Shown here: in pieces, positions 26,153 through 35,459 of the stretch
Numbering within the stretch: the first letter of the stretch is position 1
Layout: each line of letters starts with the position of its first letter
Source: Streptomyces albus subsp. chlorinus
GTDB taxonomy: Bacteria; Actinomycetota; Actinomycetes; Streptomycetales; Streptomycetaceae
Assembly: GCF_013302895.1 (NCBI RefSeq)
Contig: NZ_VJOK01000001.1
Coordinates: 2,415,786 to 2,463,870 of the forward strand
DNA length: 48,085 bases
Direction of reading: 5' to 3'
The notes under the pieces: model-generated
Told to the model about the DNA's origin: nothing
Seen by the model: only the letters and a program-made list of their open reading frames with translations
The model's database searches: none
Program-made: the position numbers and the translations under genes

Positions 26153-27436
26153 TCAGGCGCTCTTCTCGTGGCGCTGCTGGTCGCCGTTGCCGCGGGCGCG
26201 CGGGACCAGCGTGGGGTTCACGTTGGAGTGCACGACCTCCTCGGTGATCACGACGCGCTCGACGTCCTTGCGCGAGGGCACCTCGTACATCACCGACTGG
26301 AGGACCTCCTCCATGATGGCGCGCAGGCCGCGGGCGCCGGTGCCGCGCAGGATGGCCTGGTCGGCGATGGCCTCCAGCGCGGGGCGGTCGAAGTCCAGCT
26401 CCACGCCGTCGAGTTCGAACAGCCGCTGGTACTGCTTCACCAGCGCGTTCCGCGGCTCCATGAGGATCTGGAGCAGCGCCTCGCGGTCGAGGTTGTGCAC
26501 CGAGGTGATGACCGGGAGGCGGCCGATGAACTCCGGGATCATCCCGAACTTCACCAGGTCCTCCGGCATGACCTCCTCGAACTGGTTGCTCGCCTCCAGC
26601 TCCCGCTTGGAGCGGATGTTCGCGCCGAAGCCGATGCCCTTGGCACCCGCGCGGGACTCGATGATCTTCTCCAGCCCCGCGAAGGCGCCGCCCACGATGA
26701 ACAGCACGTTCGTCGTGTCGATCTGGATGAACTCCTGGTGCGGGTGCTTGCGTCCGCCCTGCGGCGGAACGGAGGCGGTGGTGCCCTCCAGGATCTTCAG
26801 CAGCGCCTGCTGGACGCCTTCCCCGGACACGTCCCGGGTGATCGACGGGTTCTCACTCTTGCGGGCGACCTTGTCGATCTCATCGATGTAGATGATGCCG
26901 GTCTCGGCCTTCTTGACGTCGTAGTCGGCCGCCTGGATGAGCTTCAGCAGGATGTTCTCGACGTCCTCGCCGACATAGCCCGCCTCGGTGAGCGCCGTGG
27001 CGTCGGCGATGGCGAAGGGGACGTTCAGCATCCGGGCGAGCGTCTGGGCCAGCAGCGTCTTGCCGGAACCGGTGGGGCCCAGCAGCAGAATGTTGGACTT
27101 CGACAGCTCGATGCCGTCGTCCCGGCCCTGCCCGTTCTCACCGGCCTGCACGCGCTTGTAGTGGTTGTAGACGGCCACCGACAGCGCCTTCTTGGCGGCC
27201 TCCTGGCCGACGACATAGCCCTCGAGGAACTCGTAGATCTCACGGGGCTTGGGCAGCTCGTCCCAGCGCACCTCGGAGGACTCGGCAAGCTCCTCCTCGA
27301 TGATCTCGTTGCAGAGGTCGATGCACTCGTCGCAGATGTACACACCTGGACCCGCGATGAGCTTCTTCACCTGCTTCTGGCTCTTGCCGCAGAACGAGCA
27401 CTTGAGCAGATCGCCGCCATCACCGATGCGTGCCAC
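26153..27436 (-). CDS. clpX: ATP-dependent Clp protease, ATPase subunit ClpX
   Basis: A 427-aa AAA+ unfoldase. The N-terminal zinc domain has Cys13, Cys16, Cys35 and Cys38 ([19 protein letters not shown]). Walker A GPTGSGKT is at 120-127, Walker B is [13 protein letters not shown], and the pore-loop and sensor regions are normal. The C-terminus is Arg/Gln-rich. GTG 27436 gives the standard [17 protein letters not shown] start, with GGGGAAG 6 nt upstream. It feeds unfolded substrates to ClpP1/ClpP2, encoded just upstream on the same strand. Gap to clpP2: 172 nt. Confidence 0.97.
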   Translation of the reverse strand: MARIGDGGDLLKCSFCGKSQKQVKKLIAGPGVYICDECIDLCNEIIEEELAESSEVRWDELPKPREIYEFLEGYVVGQEAAKKALSVAVYNHYKRVQAGENGQGRDDGIELSKSNILLLGPTGSGKTLLAQTLARMLNVPFAIADATALTEAGYVGEDVENILLKLIQAADYDVKKAETGIIYIDEIDKVARKSENPSITRDVSGEGVQQALLKILEGTTASVPPQGGRKHPHQEFIQIDTTNVLFIVGGAFAGLEKIIESRAGAKGIGFGANIRSKRELEASNQFEEVMPEDLVKFGMIPEFIGRLPVITSVHNLDREALLQILMEPRNALVKQYQRLFELDGVELDFDRPALEAIADQAILRGTGARGLRAIMEEVLQSVMYEVPSRKDVERVVITEEVVHSNVNPTLVPRARGNGDQQRHEKSA

Positions 27437-27608
27437 GAGGAGCTTCCCCTTCGCCTGGGATCCGTCAGGGATACGGACCGAGGTACGTGCTCTCCGACGG
27501 TACCTTGCCGGGCCGCCGGAATGGGCCCCCCTTGGAACGACCCGACCGACACTTCTCGCGCCGGCCCGGTGCCGTCCCAAGGGGTCACGGGTCGCCTGTG
27601 CGTACCCG

Positions 27609-28268
27609 TCAGACTCCCACGGAGGACTTCCGGGTCGTGACGATCTGGTCGATCAGCCCGTACTCGAGGGACTCCTCCGCGGTGAGGATCTTGTCGCGCT
27701 CGATGTCCTTGGAGATGGTCTCGCGGTCCTTGGTGGAGTGCTTGGCCAGCATGTCCTCCAGCTGGTCGCGCATCCGCTGGATCTCGTTGGCCGCGATCTC
27801 CAGGTCGGAGACCTGGCCCCGCCCCGTCTCGCTGTAGGGCTGGTGGATGAGGATGCGGGCGTTGGGCAGCGCCATCCGCTTGCCGGGGGTGCCGGCGGCG
27901 AGCAGCACGGCCGCGGCGGAGGCCGCCTGGCCCATGCAGACCGTCTGGATGTCGGGCTTGACGAACTGCATCGTGTCGTAGATCGCGGTCAGCGCCGTGA
28001 AGGAACCGCCCGGGGAGTTGATGTAGACCGAGATGTCCCGGTCGGGGTCCATCGACTCCAGGCACAGCAGCTGCGCCATGACGTCGTTGGCCGAGGCGTC
28101 GTCGATCTGCACGCCGAGGAAGATCACGCGCTCCTCGAAGAGCTTCGCGTACGGGTCGTACTCCCGTACGCCCTGCGAGGTGCGCTCGACGAAGCGCGGG
28201 ACGACGTACCGGGACTCGGGCGCGATGCCGGTGAACTCGGCCCGCGGGCCCGTCTGGAATGAGGTCAT
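27609..28268 (-). CDS. clpP2: ATP-dependent Clp protease, proteolytic subunit ClpP2
   Basis: A 219-aa serine peptidase. The catalytic Ser117 is in [13 protein letters not shown], His142 in ILIHQP; the late D of the triad is in the KDIERDKI region. It is longer than clpP1, with an N-terminal stretch [13 protein letters not shown] that is typical of actinobacterial ClpP2. Start ATG 28268 has AGGAG 9 nt upstream. It lies 70 nt after clpP1, so the two are an operon; they form a mixed two-ring barrel. Confidence 0.96.
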   Translation of the reverse strand: MTSFQTGPRAEFTGIAPESRYVVPRFVERTSQGVREYDPYAKLFEERVIFLGVQIDDASANDVMAQLLCLESMDPDRDISVYINSPGGSFTALTAIYDTMQFVKPDIQTVCMGQAASAAAVLLAAGTPGKRMALPNARILIHQPYSETGRGQVSDLEIAANEIQRMRDQLEDMLAKHSTKDRETISKDIERDKILTAEESLEYGLIDQIVTTRKSSVGV

Positions 28269-28338
28269 CGGGAGGTTCTCCTGGGGATGAGCTGGTGGCT
28301 GCGGTCGGGGCGGGTGCCGTGCGGCGCTGTGGCGGGGC

Positions 28339-28956
28339 TCACGCGCCCGTTCCGCCGCCACCCGGGAGCTGGGCGGCGCTGCCGTAGACCTCGTCGATGA
28401 GGCCGTACTCCTTGGCCTCCTCGGCGGTGAACCAGCGGTCCCGGTCGGCGTCGCGGGTCCACTGCTCGACGGTCTGACCGCTGTGCGCGGCCGACAGCTC
28501 GGCCAGCCTCTTCTTGGTGCGCAGCAGCTGCTCGGCGTGGATCTTGATGTCCGTGGCCGAGCCCGCCAGGCCGGCGGAGGGCTGGTGGATGAGGATGTCG
28601 GCGTTGGGCAGCGCGAACCGCTTGCCCCGCGTACCGGCGGTCAGCAGGAACTGGCCCATGGAGGCCGCCAGGCCCATCGCGATGGTGACCACGTCGTTCT
28701 TGATGTACTGCATGGTGTCGTAGATCGCCATGCCCGCCTGGACCGAACCGCCTGGGCTGTTGATGTACAGGAAGATGTCCTTGTCCGGGTCGGCGGCCAG
28801 GAGAAGGAGCTGGGCGGTGATCTTGTTGGCGATGTCGTCGTCCACCGGCTGGCCGAGGAAGATGATGCGCTCGTTGAGCAGCCGGTTGTAGACCTGGTCG
28901 CCGAGGCCACCACCGAAGTTGGGCTCGCCGGCGGCGGAAGGCATCGGAAGCGTCAC
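28339..28956 (-). CDS. clpP1: ATP-dependent Clp protease, proteolytic subunit ClpP1
   Basis: A 205-aa serine peptidase. Catalytic Ser99 is in [11 protein letters not shown], His124 in ILIHQPSAG, and Asp169 in [12 protein letters not shown] 28956 has AGGTGG 4 nt upstream and gives a standard [11 protein letters not shown] start; MPSAAGE five residues in is an alternative. It ends in a Gly-rich tail (LPGGGGTGA). clpP1-clpP2 operons in Streptomyces are controlled by ClgR; I see no clear ClgR box in the short upstream region. Confidence 0.95.
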   Translation of the reverse strand: MTLPMPSAAGEPNFGGGLGDQVYNRLLNERIIFLGQPVDDDIANKITAQLLLLAADPDKDIFLYINSPGGSVQAGMAIYDTMQYIKNDVVTIAMGLAASMGQFLLTAGTRGKRFALPNADILIHQPSAGLAGSATDIKIHAEQLLRTKKRLAELSAAHSGQTVEQWTRDADRDRWFTAEEAKEYGLIDEVYGSAAQLPGGGGTGA

Positions 28957-29192
28957 GTGTCCACCTGCTCGTGTCCGGACGGCCACGCGAAGCTGGCCGT
29001 CACTGGGGTCTTCGTCTACTGGGGACCCTAACGCGCCACCCGGCGGCAGCCATCCCGGTCAGAGCGCATTTCGCTGTGAGCGCAGGTGCCCCCCAGGACC
29101 CGCCCGGAGCGGGCCCGGGAACCGGACGGGGGCGCCGGGGCGTGCTCTCGCGCGCCCCGGCGCCCCCCGTTCGCGGGTCTGGTCCGGCCGGG

Positions 29193-30632
29193 TCAGCCCT
29201 CGGCCTTGTCGGCGCCGGCCTTCTCGGCGTCGGCCCCGGTGCCCTCGGCGTCGGCCCCGGCCGTCCCGGTGGCCTCCTCCGTGGCGGCCGTCTCGTCGGT
29301 CGCGTCGGCCTCGTCCGCCTCGTCGTCGCTCAGGTCGACGACCTCGCCGTTGGTGTCCTTGACGGTGACGGCCTCGACGACGGTGGCCAGGGCCTTGCCG
29401 CGGGCGACCTCACCGACGAGGACCGGCACCTGGCCGCCCTCGACGACCGCCTGCGCGAACTGGTCGGGGCTCATCCCGGAGGACTGGGCGCGGCGCATCA
29501 GGTGCTCGGTCAGCTCTTCCTGGCTGACGTTGAGCTTCTCCTTGCTGACCAGCTCGTCGAGGACGAACTGGGTCCGGATGCCCTTCTCCGCCTGCTCCTT
29601 GAGCTCGGCGTCGAACTCCTCCTCGGACTTGTCCTGCATCTTCAGGTACGAGCCGAGGTCGAGGCCGAGCTGGGCGAGCTGGTGGTTGACCAGGTTGTGC
29701 TTGCGGCTCTCGATCTCGTCCGCGAGCAGCTTCTCCGGGATCGGCACCTCGGTCAGCTCCAGCAGGGCGTCGAGCACCTTCTCCTGGGCCTGCGTCGCCT
29801 GCTCGTACTTCTTCTGGTCGGCCAGCCGCTTGCGGCTGTCCTCCCGCAGCTCCTCCAGGGTGTCGAACTCGCTGGCGAGCTGGGCGAACTCGTCGTCCAG
29901 CTCCGGCAGCTCGCGGGAGGAGACGCTCTGCACCGTGACGGTGACCTCGGCCTCCTTGCCGGCGCCGGAGCCGCCCTTCAGCTCGGAGGTGAAGGTGGCG
30001 GAGCCGCCCGCCTCCAGGCCGGTGACGGCCTCGTCGATCCCGTCCAGCAGCTCACCGGAGCCGATGGTGTAGTCGACACCGTTGGCGACGCCGTCCTCGA
30101 GGACCTCGCCGTCGACCCGGGCCTCCAGATCGACCTTGACGACGTCGCCCTCGGCGGCGGCGCGCTCGACCACCGTGGTGGAGGCGAAGCGCTCACGCAG
30201 CTGCTCGACGGCCTTGTCCACGTCCTCGTCGGAGACGTCGACGGCGTCGACCTCGACCTCGATGCCCGAGTAGTCGGGGATCTCGATCTCGGGGCGGACG
30301 TCCACCTCGGCGGTGAAGGCCAGCAGCTCGTTGTCCTTCAGCTCGGTGATGTCCACCTCGGGCTGGCCGAGCACGTTCAGCTCGCCCTCCTCGACGGCGG
30401 ACTGGTAGAGCTTCGGCAGCGCGTCGTTGACGGCCTCTTCGAGGACGGCACCGCGGCCGAAGCGCTGGTCGATCAGGCGCGCGGGGATCTTGCCCTTACG
30501 GAAGCCGGGGACGCTGACCTGCTGGTTGATCTTCTTGTACGCCGCGTCGAGGCTGTCCTTGAGCTCCTCGAAGGGCACCTCGACAGTGAGCCGAACCCGG
30601 GTGGGGTTCAGAGTCTCTACGGCGCTCTTCAC
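29193..30632 (-). CDS. tig: Trigger factor (ribosome-bound chaperone, peptidyl-prolyl isomerase)
   Basis: A 479-aa protein. The N-terminal ribosome-binding domain (about 1-115) has [17 protein letters not shown], the signature loop. The FKBP-type PPIase domain is at about 160-245 ([14 protein letters not shown]), followed by the helical chaperone domain. The final ~45 residues are acidic/Ala-rich, a typical Streptomyces extension. GTG 30632 has AAGGAG 7 nt upstream. It helps fold nascent chains at the ribosome exit. It lies upstream of clpP1, same strand. Confidence 0.96.
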   Translation of the reverse strand: MKSAVETLNPTRVRLTVEVPFEELKDSLDAAYKKINQQVSVPGFRKGKIPARLIDQRFGRGAVLEEAVNDALPKLYQSAVEEGELNVLGQPEVDITELKDNELLAFTAEVDVRPEIEIPDYSGIEVEVDAVDVSDEDVDKAVEQLRERFASTTVVERAAAEGDVVKVDLEARVDGEVLEDGVANGVDYTIGSGELLDGIDEAVTGLEAGGSATFTSELKGGSGAGKEAEVTVTVQSVSSRELPELDDEFAQLASEFDTLEELREDSRKRLADQKKYEQATQAQEKVLDALLELTEVPIPEKLLADEIESRKHNLVNHQLAQLGLDLGSYLKMQDKSEEEFDAELKEQAEKGIRTQFVLDELVSKEKLNVSQEELTEHLMRRAQSSGMSPDQFAQAVVEGGQVPVLVGEVARGKALATVVEAVTVKDTNGEVVDLSDDEADEADATDETAATEEATGTAGADAEGTGADAEKAGADKAEG

Positions 30633-30736
30633 GGTCGGTCTCCTTGGGGCTGGCATTGGAGGTCTTGCTGGTACTTGGCTGCGCCCCGTATGCATGCAGA
30701 CACGACACAGGCACGCGCGTCTTTCATAGTACGTGG

Positions 30737-30810
30737 TCGGGGTGGCCGGATTCGAACCGACGACCTTCCGCTCCCAAAGCGGACGCGCTACCAAGCTGCG
30801 CCACACCCCG
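30737..30810 (-). tRNA. tRNA-Pro (anticodon UGG)
   Basis: A 74-nt cloverleaf on the minus strand. Acceptor CGGGGTG pairs with CACCCCG; D-arm GCGC/GCGC; anticodon arm TCCGC-TTTGGGA-GCGGA with TGG anticodon; T-arm contains GGTTCGAATCC. The discriminator base is A; CCA is not encoded. It lies just upstream of the tig start, about 105 nt away. Confidence 0.95.
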
Positions 30811-30879
30811 TCGGTGCGACACGTAGAGTACATGTCGTAGGATGCGGCTTGTGCCGATCCGGCAGTCGTTCCGGGTCAC

Positions 30880-30950
30880 GCGGGCGTAGCTCAATGGTAG
30901 AGCCCTGGTCTTCCAAACCAGCTACGCGGGTTCGATTCCCGTCGCCCGCT
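30880..30950 (+). tRNA. tRNA-Gly (anticodon UCC)
   Basis: A 71-nt cloverleaf. Acceptor GCGGGCG pairs with CGCCCGC (one terminal pair); D-arm AGCTCAATGGTAGAGC; anticodon stem CTGGT/ACCAG around CTTCCAA, anticodon TCC; T-arm GGGTTCGATTCCC. A strong hairpin follows at 30959. Divergent from the tRNA-Pro gene. Confidence 0.95.
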
Positions 30951-30958
30951 CGCGGCAC

Positions 30959-30992
30959 GAAGGCCCGGCCCCTCGAAGGGGGCCGGGCCTTC
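30959..30992 (+). terminator. Terminator after tRNA-Gly
   Basis: GAAGGCCCGGCCCC pairs with GGGGCCGGGCCTTC over 14 bp, 8 nt after the tRNA. Confidence 0.8.
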
Positions 30993-31119
30993 GTCGTACG
31001 GGGCTTCCGGGAGGCGGACCGGGCCTCCGGACGTCGTCCCGGGCCGCCCGGAAAGGGCGCCTGACGGAGGACGTACGGGGACGTGCGGGGACGCGCGGTG
31101 ACGGAGGGGGACGCTCCGT

Positions 31120-31165
31120 GTCAGGGCCCCAGGGGAAGGGGCGTCAGGGCCCCAGGAGAAGGGGC
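31120..31165. repeat. Two tandem 23-bp repeats
   Basis: Two adjacent copies of GTCAGGGCCCCAGG-type sequence (31120-31142 and 31143-31165) with one mismatch, in the non-coding stretch after tRNA-Gly. Confidence 0.7.
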
Positions 31166-31305
31166 ACACCGCGGCGGAACAGTCCCAGCGGAACGGTCCC
31201 GCGGGAAGACGGCGCGGAACAGGAGCCGGTACGCGTACGCGCCGGGCCGCGGGCCGGACGCCGTCCGGGCCGCCGGAGGCCGGCCCCTGCCGCCCGCGGG
31301 CGCCG

Positions 31306-31500
31306 CTAGAGGCTGATCTGGTTGATCGTGTGCGCGATCGAGTTCAGGAAGCGGTTGATCGACGGCGCCATCCCGGTGGACGCCAGGAAGAAGCCGAACA
31401 GTATGGCGACGATCGCCGGGCCCGGCTTGATGGACTTGCTCCGGATCATTACCACCAGGATGACTGCCAACAGCAGGACGACGGACAGCGAGATGGCCAC
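31306..31500 (-). CDS. Small conserved membrane protein
   Basis: A 64-aa protein with two membrane helices (LSVVLLLAVILVVMI, then AIVAILFGFFLASTGMAP) and a C-terminal amphipathic helix (INRFLNSIAHTINQI). I recognise it as a common small Streptomyces membrane protein of unknown function. The start is GTG 31500, encoding VAISLSVV; the RBS is weak. It faces a 580-nt non-coding region. Confidence 0.75.
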   Translation of the reverse strand: MAISLSVVLLLAVILVVMIRSKSIKPGPAIVAILFGFFLASTGMAPSINRFLNSIAHTINQISL

Positions 31501-32080
31501 AACTGCTCACACCCTCATGGTCGGAACGCCTCACCCGGCCTGGGGGCCTGCCCTCGTGGCCACACCCCCGCGCGGACCCATCGTGCCACCAACTGGAGCC
31601 GCAGAGGAGCCGGGTGACCACTCGTCGGGACCATCAGCGGGTGAATCGTCCCGGTTGGCGGCCGAACGCTCACCCGCCTGCGGGGCCCCTCGCGCGCGGG
31701 AGGGGCGTGAGGCCGCCCGCACACGGTGGGGTACGTCCGCAATTCGGCCATCAATTCGGCGCGATCAATACGCTGCGCGGCATATGTGCACCTGGTGCAA
31801 TAATCTCGGCACCGCGTGCCGCACCGCATCCGGTCTGCGAATTCCTGGACGGCGCCCAGGAATTGTGGCCTCACTCACAGGGGTGCGAAGCCGCACCAAA
31901 GCGGACAAGAGCGGGACGGGACACCGACCCCATACGACCCGTTTATGCGGGACATCGGACGACAAACCGAACATTCGCGCCACGGTCCGTCAGCATCGGT
32001 CCCCTGCAAGGGGAATTAGCCCGTACGGACGCGGGAACAACGACCAGGACGAGAATTTACGGGTCCCAGGTCCAAGCGCT
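31501..32080. other. 580-nt non-coding divergent intergenic region
   Basis: The region is more AT-rich in 31735-32080 than its neighbours. It contains a direct repeat CAATTCGGC (31740-31748 and 31752-31760) and a 9-bp hairpin AATTCCTGG / CCAGGAATT (31840-31864). No ORF has an RBS or sensible composition. It lies between divergent genes and should hold both promoters. An sRNA is possible but not shown. Confidence 0.45.
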
Positions 32081-32085
32081 ATGGT
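32056..32085 (+). promoter_or_regulatory. Leaderless promoter of the acyltransferase gene
   Basis: TTTACG (32056-32061), 18-bp spacer, TATGGT (32080-32085), then 7 nt to ATG 32093. This decides the start: the ATG at 32081 lies inside the -10 box. Confidence 0.5.
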
Positions 32086-32092
32086 GCGGCAG

Positions 32093-33304
32093 ATGTTGCA
32101 CGCTGGTTATGAGCGGGCGCCGCTCCCCCCCGTCCGCCAGGAGTCCCCCTCCGAGACGCCACCGGCGTCTCCGGAGCGACCTGCGAAGGCACAGCCCCCG
32201 AAGGCACAGAAGAAACCAGCAGCCAAGCAGCGGGACCCCTTCTTCGACAACGCGAAGTACCTGACGATCGTCCTCGTCGGGATCGGCCACGCGTGGGACC
32301 CGCTGCGCGAGGACAGCCGTACGGCCGAAGCGCTGTACTTCGTCCTCTACACCTTCCACATGCCGGCCTTCATCATCATCTCCGGCTATCTGTCCCGGAG
32401 TTTCGAGGGCAAGCCCAAGCAGGTCCAGCGGCTGATCACCGGGGTCGTCGTCCCCTACCTGGCGATCCAGGTCATCTACACCTTCTTCATGCGCTGGGCC
32501 AACGACGACCCGGACCGCGAGTTCCACTTCCAGGAGCCCGGGTTCGCGCTGTGGTTCCTGTGCGCGCTGTTCATCTGGCGCCTGACGACGCCCCTGTGGA
32601 AGAACCTGCGCTGGCCCGTGCCGGTCGCGCTGGCGATCGGGGCGGCCGCCAGCGTGACGCCCTCGATGAGCAGCGACCTCGACCTGATGCGCGTGGCGCA
32701 GTTCCTGCCCTTCTTCGTGCTCGGCCTCCAGCTGCGCCCCCACCACTTCCAGCTGGTCAAGCGCAAGCAGACGCGCTACCTCGCCGTGCCGGTCACCCTG
32801 TGCACCGTCGCGTTCGCCTACTGGGCCGTGCCCCGGATGTCCAAGGCATGGTTCCTGCACGACAAGTCCGCCGCCGAGATGGGCGTCCCCTCCTGGGCGG
32901 GCGCCGTGATGTACCTCGCGCTCTTCGGCTGCGGCCTGGTGATGACCGCCTGCTTCATGTCCTGGGTGCCGCGGCGGCACATGTGGTTCACCGCGCTGGG
33001 CGCGGGCACGCTGTACGCGTACCTGCTGCACATCTTCTTCATCCAGAGCTCGCGGCAGTTCGACTGGTACGAGATGGACTGGGTCGACCACCCGCTCAGC
33101 CGGGTCGCCATCACCGCGCTGGCCGCCCTGATGATGACCGTGCTGTGCACTCCGTGGGTCACCCGGCTCTTCAAGTTCATGATCGAGCCGAAGATGGACT
33201 GGTTCTTCAAGCGGGATCCTGGGGCTCTCGCCCGCAAGAGGGAGTCCTCCTCCGCGGAGGGCGGTGACCCGGCCCGCAGGCCCGCCTCCCACCGCAAGCG
33301 GTAA
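32093..33304 (+). CDS. Membrane acyltransferase (acyltransferase 3 family)
   Basis: A 403-aa polytopic protein. A Pro/Lys-rich N-terminus (about 1-45) precedes FFDNAKYLTIVLVGIGHAW with the family His near residue 63, then about 10 helices (YFVLYTFHMPAFIIISGY and others). The C-terminus is cytoplasmic and basic (RKRESSSAEGGDPARRP). The family moves acetyl or other acyl groups across the membrane to cell-wall or exported sugars; the substrate here is unknown. ATG 32093 was chosen from the -10 box 7 nt upstream; ATG 32081 has no RBS. Confidence 0.82.
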   Translation: MLHAGYERAPLPPVRQESPSETPPASPERPAKAQPPKAQKKPAAKQRDPFFDNAKYLTIVLVGIGHAWDPLREDSRTAEALYFVLYTFHMPAFIIISGYLSRSFEGKPKQVQRLITGVVVPYLAIQVIYTFFMRWANDDPDREFHFQEPGFALWFLCALFIWRLTTPLWKNLRWPVPVALAIGAAASVTPSMSSDLDLMRVAQFLPFFVLGLQLRPHHFQLVKRKQTRYLAVPVTLCTVAFAYWAVPRMSKAWFLHDKSAAEMGVPSWAGAVMYLALFGCGLVMTACFMSWVPRRHMWFTALGAGTLYAYLLHIFFIQSSRQFDWYEMDWVDHPLSRVAITALAALMMTVLCTPWVTRLFKFMIEPKMDWFFKRDPGALARKRESSSAEGGDPARRPASHRKR

Positions 33305-33423
33305 CCCTCTCCCCCACCCCCGCCCTTGTTGCGGCCCGGCTCCCGCCCGGGAAGGCCCGGCTCCTGTCGGCGACGGCACCTTGTTCGCGTGGGAATGGCA
33401 CCGTGTCCACCTTGTCCCTTCCG

Positions 33424-33467
33424 CGGCACCTCGTCCCCGCCGGGACGGCACCTCGTCCCCGCCGCGA
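33424..33467. repeat. Tandem 22-bp repeats after the acyltransferase gene
   Basis: Two copies of CGGCACCTCGTCCCCGCCG with a spacer (33424-33445, 33446-33467); degenerate partial copies precede them from 33373. The repeats lie in the convergent gap to the permease gene. Confidence 0.65.
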
Positions 33468-33588
33468 CGGCGAGACCCCGACGCCTCAGTGCGCCGGGGC
33501 GCCAGTGCGCCGGGGCCGCGCGGTCGGGCGGTACCGCCGGACTCCACCGGCCCATCAGGGGGAACCGTCCCGGCGGGGGCCGGGGGTT

Positions 33589-34434
33589 CTAGCGGCGTAG
33601 GGCCGCTCTCGCGGGGAGGGTGGTGGCGGTGAAGGTGAGGGCGGTCACCGTGGCGGCTATCGCCGTGTAGAGGAGCGGGGGGATGTAGGGGGGCGCCTCG
33701 TAGAGGCCGTCGATCATGGGGTGGAGCGTCAGCAGGGCGATCCCCGTACCCAGCGCGAGGGCGGAGGCGGCGACCACCGCCGCCTCCCAGCGGAGCATCC
33801 GCAGCACCTGGGCGCGGGTGGCGCCGATCAGCCGGAGCGCGGCCACCTCGTGGCGGCGTTCGGCGACGGTCATCACCAGCGTGTTGACCGCGGCGACGGC
33901 GGCGAAGCCGCCCAGGACGAGGGCCAGGACGCGGTTGCCCCAGCGGTTGACCTCCCGGTCGCGGTCGGCGGCGTGGGTGTAGGCGGCCTTGCCGGCGACC
34001 TCCCCGACGGCGCTGAGGGCGCGGGAGACGTGGGCGACGTCGGCGCCCCGCTCCCGGCGGACCAGCACTTCCGTGTCGTAGGGCGAACTCACGTGCCCCT
34101 CCAGGGCGGTGCGCGGGAGGGTCACCGGGGAGAGGCCGGCGCCCCGGGTGTAGAGGGCGGTGACCCGGGGGTGCGCCTCGGTGCCGTCCGGCAGCCGGAT
34201 GCCGATCCGGTCGCCGAGCCCGACGCGGGCGCCGCGGGCGACGAGGCGGTCGAGGGCGACGGTGTCGGCGAGGAAGCCGCAGGCCGAGGTGAGCATGGCC
34301 GTCATGGCGAGGGCCACGAAGGTGCCGGCGAAGGAGACGGGGGCGAAGCGGACGGCGGCGCGGGCCAGCCCGTTGGGCAGCGGAACGCGCGGCGCCACCC
34401 GGCGGCGCCGGGGCCCGGGGGTGTGCGGGCTCAT
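33589..34434 (-). CDS. FtsX-type ABC transporter permease, apparently internally deleted
   Basis: A 281-aa protein. It begins with a first membrane helix (FAGTFVALAMTAMLTSACGFLAD, about 32-54), then jumps to RLVARGARVGLGDRIGIRLPDGTE, which in full-length homologues comes from the second half of a ~800-aa protein. The rest is a normal FtsX end: NRVLALVLGGFAAVAAVNTL, then AERRHEVAALRLIGATRAQVLRML and two more helices. Most of the first FtsX repeat is thus missing, but the frame is open. ATG 34434 overlaps the ATPase stop (ATGA). It could be a minimal working permease or a decaying copy. Confidence 0.75.
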   Translation of the reverse strand: MSPHTPGPRRRRVAPRVPLPNGLARAAVRFAPVSFAGTFVALAMTAMLTSACGFLADTVALDRLVARGARVGLGDRIGIRLPDGTEAHPRVTALYTRGAGLSPVTLPRTALEGHVSSPYDTEVLVRRERGADVAHVSRALSAVGEVAGKAAYTHAADRDREVNRWGNRVLALVLGGFAAVAAVNTLVMTVAERRHEVAALRLIGATRAQVLRMLRWEAAVVAASALALGTGIALLTLHPMIDGLYEAPPYIPPLLYTAIAATVTALTFTATTLPARAALRR

Positions 34435-35297
34435 GCGACGGGCTCCGGGGCGGCCTGCGGCGCGGGGTGCGCGGCGGGACCCGTCCGGCGGGCGGTGAGG
34501 TCGGCCATGCGGGCCGCGATCCGGTCGGCCCGCTGTGGGACGTTCTCGCCGGGGCGGCGCTCCAGGCTGCCGGCGAGGCGGCCGTCGGCCAGGAAGAGCA
34601 CGCGGTCGGCGTGCGCTGCGGCCGTCGGGTCGTGGGTGACCATGACGACGGTCGCCCCGGTGCCGCCGGGGCCCGCGGCGTCGGCCGGGGTGTCCACGGC
34701 GGCGCGCAGGAGGGCGAGGATCTCGGCCGCCGTGGTGGTGTCGAGGGCGCCGGTGGGCTCGTCGGCGAAGATCACCTCGGGTGAGGTGACCAGGGCGCGG
34801 GCGAGGGCGACGCGCTGCTGCTGGCCGCCGGAGAGCTGGTCGGGGCGGCGCCGGGCGTGCCCCTCCAGGCCGACCTGGGCCAGCACCCGGGCGGCGCGGT
34901 GCCCCTCGGGACGGTGCCCGGCCAGTCGCAGCGGGAGCAGCACGTTCTGCTCGACCGTCAGGGAGGGCAGCAGGTTGAACGCCTGGAAGACGAAGCCGAG
35001 CCGGGTGCGGCGCAGTGCGGTGAGCTTGTTCTCGCCGAGCGCGCCGAGGTCGGTCCCGGCCAGGTGCACGGAGCCGGAGGTGGGCCGGTCGAGTCCGGCG
35101 GCGCACTGGAGGAACGTCGATTTGCCGGAGCCGGAGGGCCCCATGACGGCGGTGAAGGTGCCGTACGGCAGCGAGAGGTCGATGCCGCGCAGGGCGTGCA
35201 CGGTGCGGCCGTAGCGGCGGGTGACCGCGCGCAACTCCACGGCGCCGTACGCCCTGAGGCCGGGTGCCGCCTCCGGCTGCCGGGTGTTCTCGCGCAT
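34431..35297 (-). CDS. ABC transporter ATP-binding protein (MacB/LolD type)
   Basis: A 288-aa ATPase. Walker A GPSGSGKS is at 53-60; the Q-loop is in GFVFQAFNLLPSLTV; signature LSGGQQQRVALARAL; Walker B VIFADEPTGALD; switch His in MVTHDP. The C-terminal ~45 residues form a Pro/Ala-rich extension. RBS GGAGACC lies 4-10 nt before ATG 35297. It pairs with the FtsX-type permease overlapping its stop; such pairs export lipids/peptides or sense cell-envelope stress. Confidence 0.92.
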   Translation of the reverse strand: MRENTRQPEAAPGLRAYGAVELRAVTRRYGRTVHALRGIDLSLPYGTFTAVMGPSGSGKSTFLQCAAGLDRPTSGSVHLAGTDLGALGENKLTALRRTRLGFVFQAFNLLPSLTVEQNVLLPLRLAGHRPEGHRAARVLAQVGLEGHARRRPDQLSGGQQQRVALARALVTSPEVIFADEPTGALDTTTAAEILALLRAAVDTPADAAGPGGTGATVVMVTHDPTAAAHADRVLFLADGRLAGSLERRPGENVPQRADRIAARMADLTARRTGPAAHPAPQAAPEPVA

Positions 35298-35459
35298 GCT
35301 GGTCTCCGTCCGGGTGATCCGCTTTGGGTGGCACCTCGAACGTACGGATCAGGGGTGAGGCGGGACCATCCCGCTTGCCACCGTCCTGGGGTGGGGACAG
35401 CCCCCCTACCGGGCCTCGGGCCGGCTCCAGGGCGGGGGCGGGGCGGCGCCGGGCGGCGG

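Noticed and set aside
26129..27640. 503-aa plus-strand ORF
   Set aside because: Shadow of clpX.
30737..30950. tRNA genes as the attachment site of an element
   Set aside because: No duplicated tRNA 3' end or integrase nearby; both tRNAs are intact.
31120..31165. CRISPR array
   Set aside because: Only two adjacent units with no spacers and no cas genes in the window.
31515..31874. Minus-strand ORF in the 31.5-32.1 kb gap
   Set aside because: Pro/Arg-rich, no RBS, no resemblance to a known family.
32057..33547. 496-aa minus-strand ORF
   Set aside because: Shadow of the membrane acyltransferase; composition typical of antisense reading.
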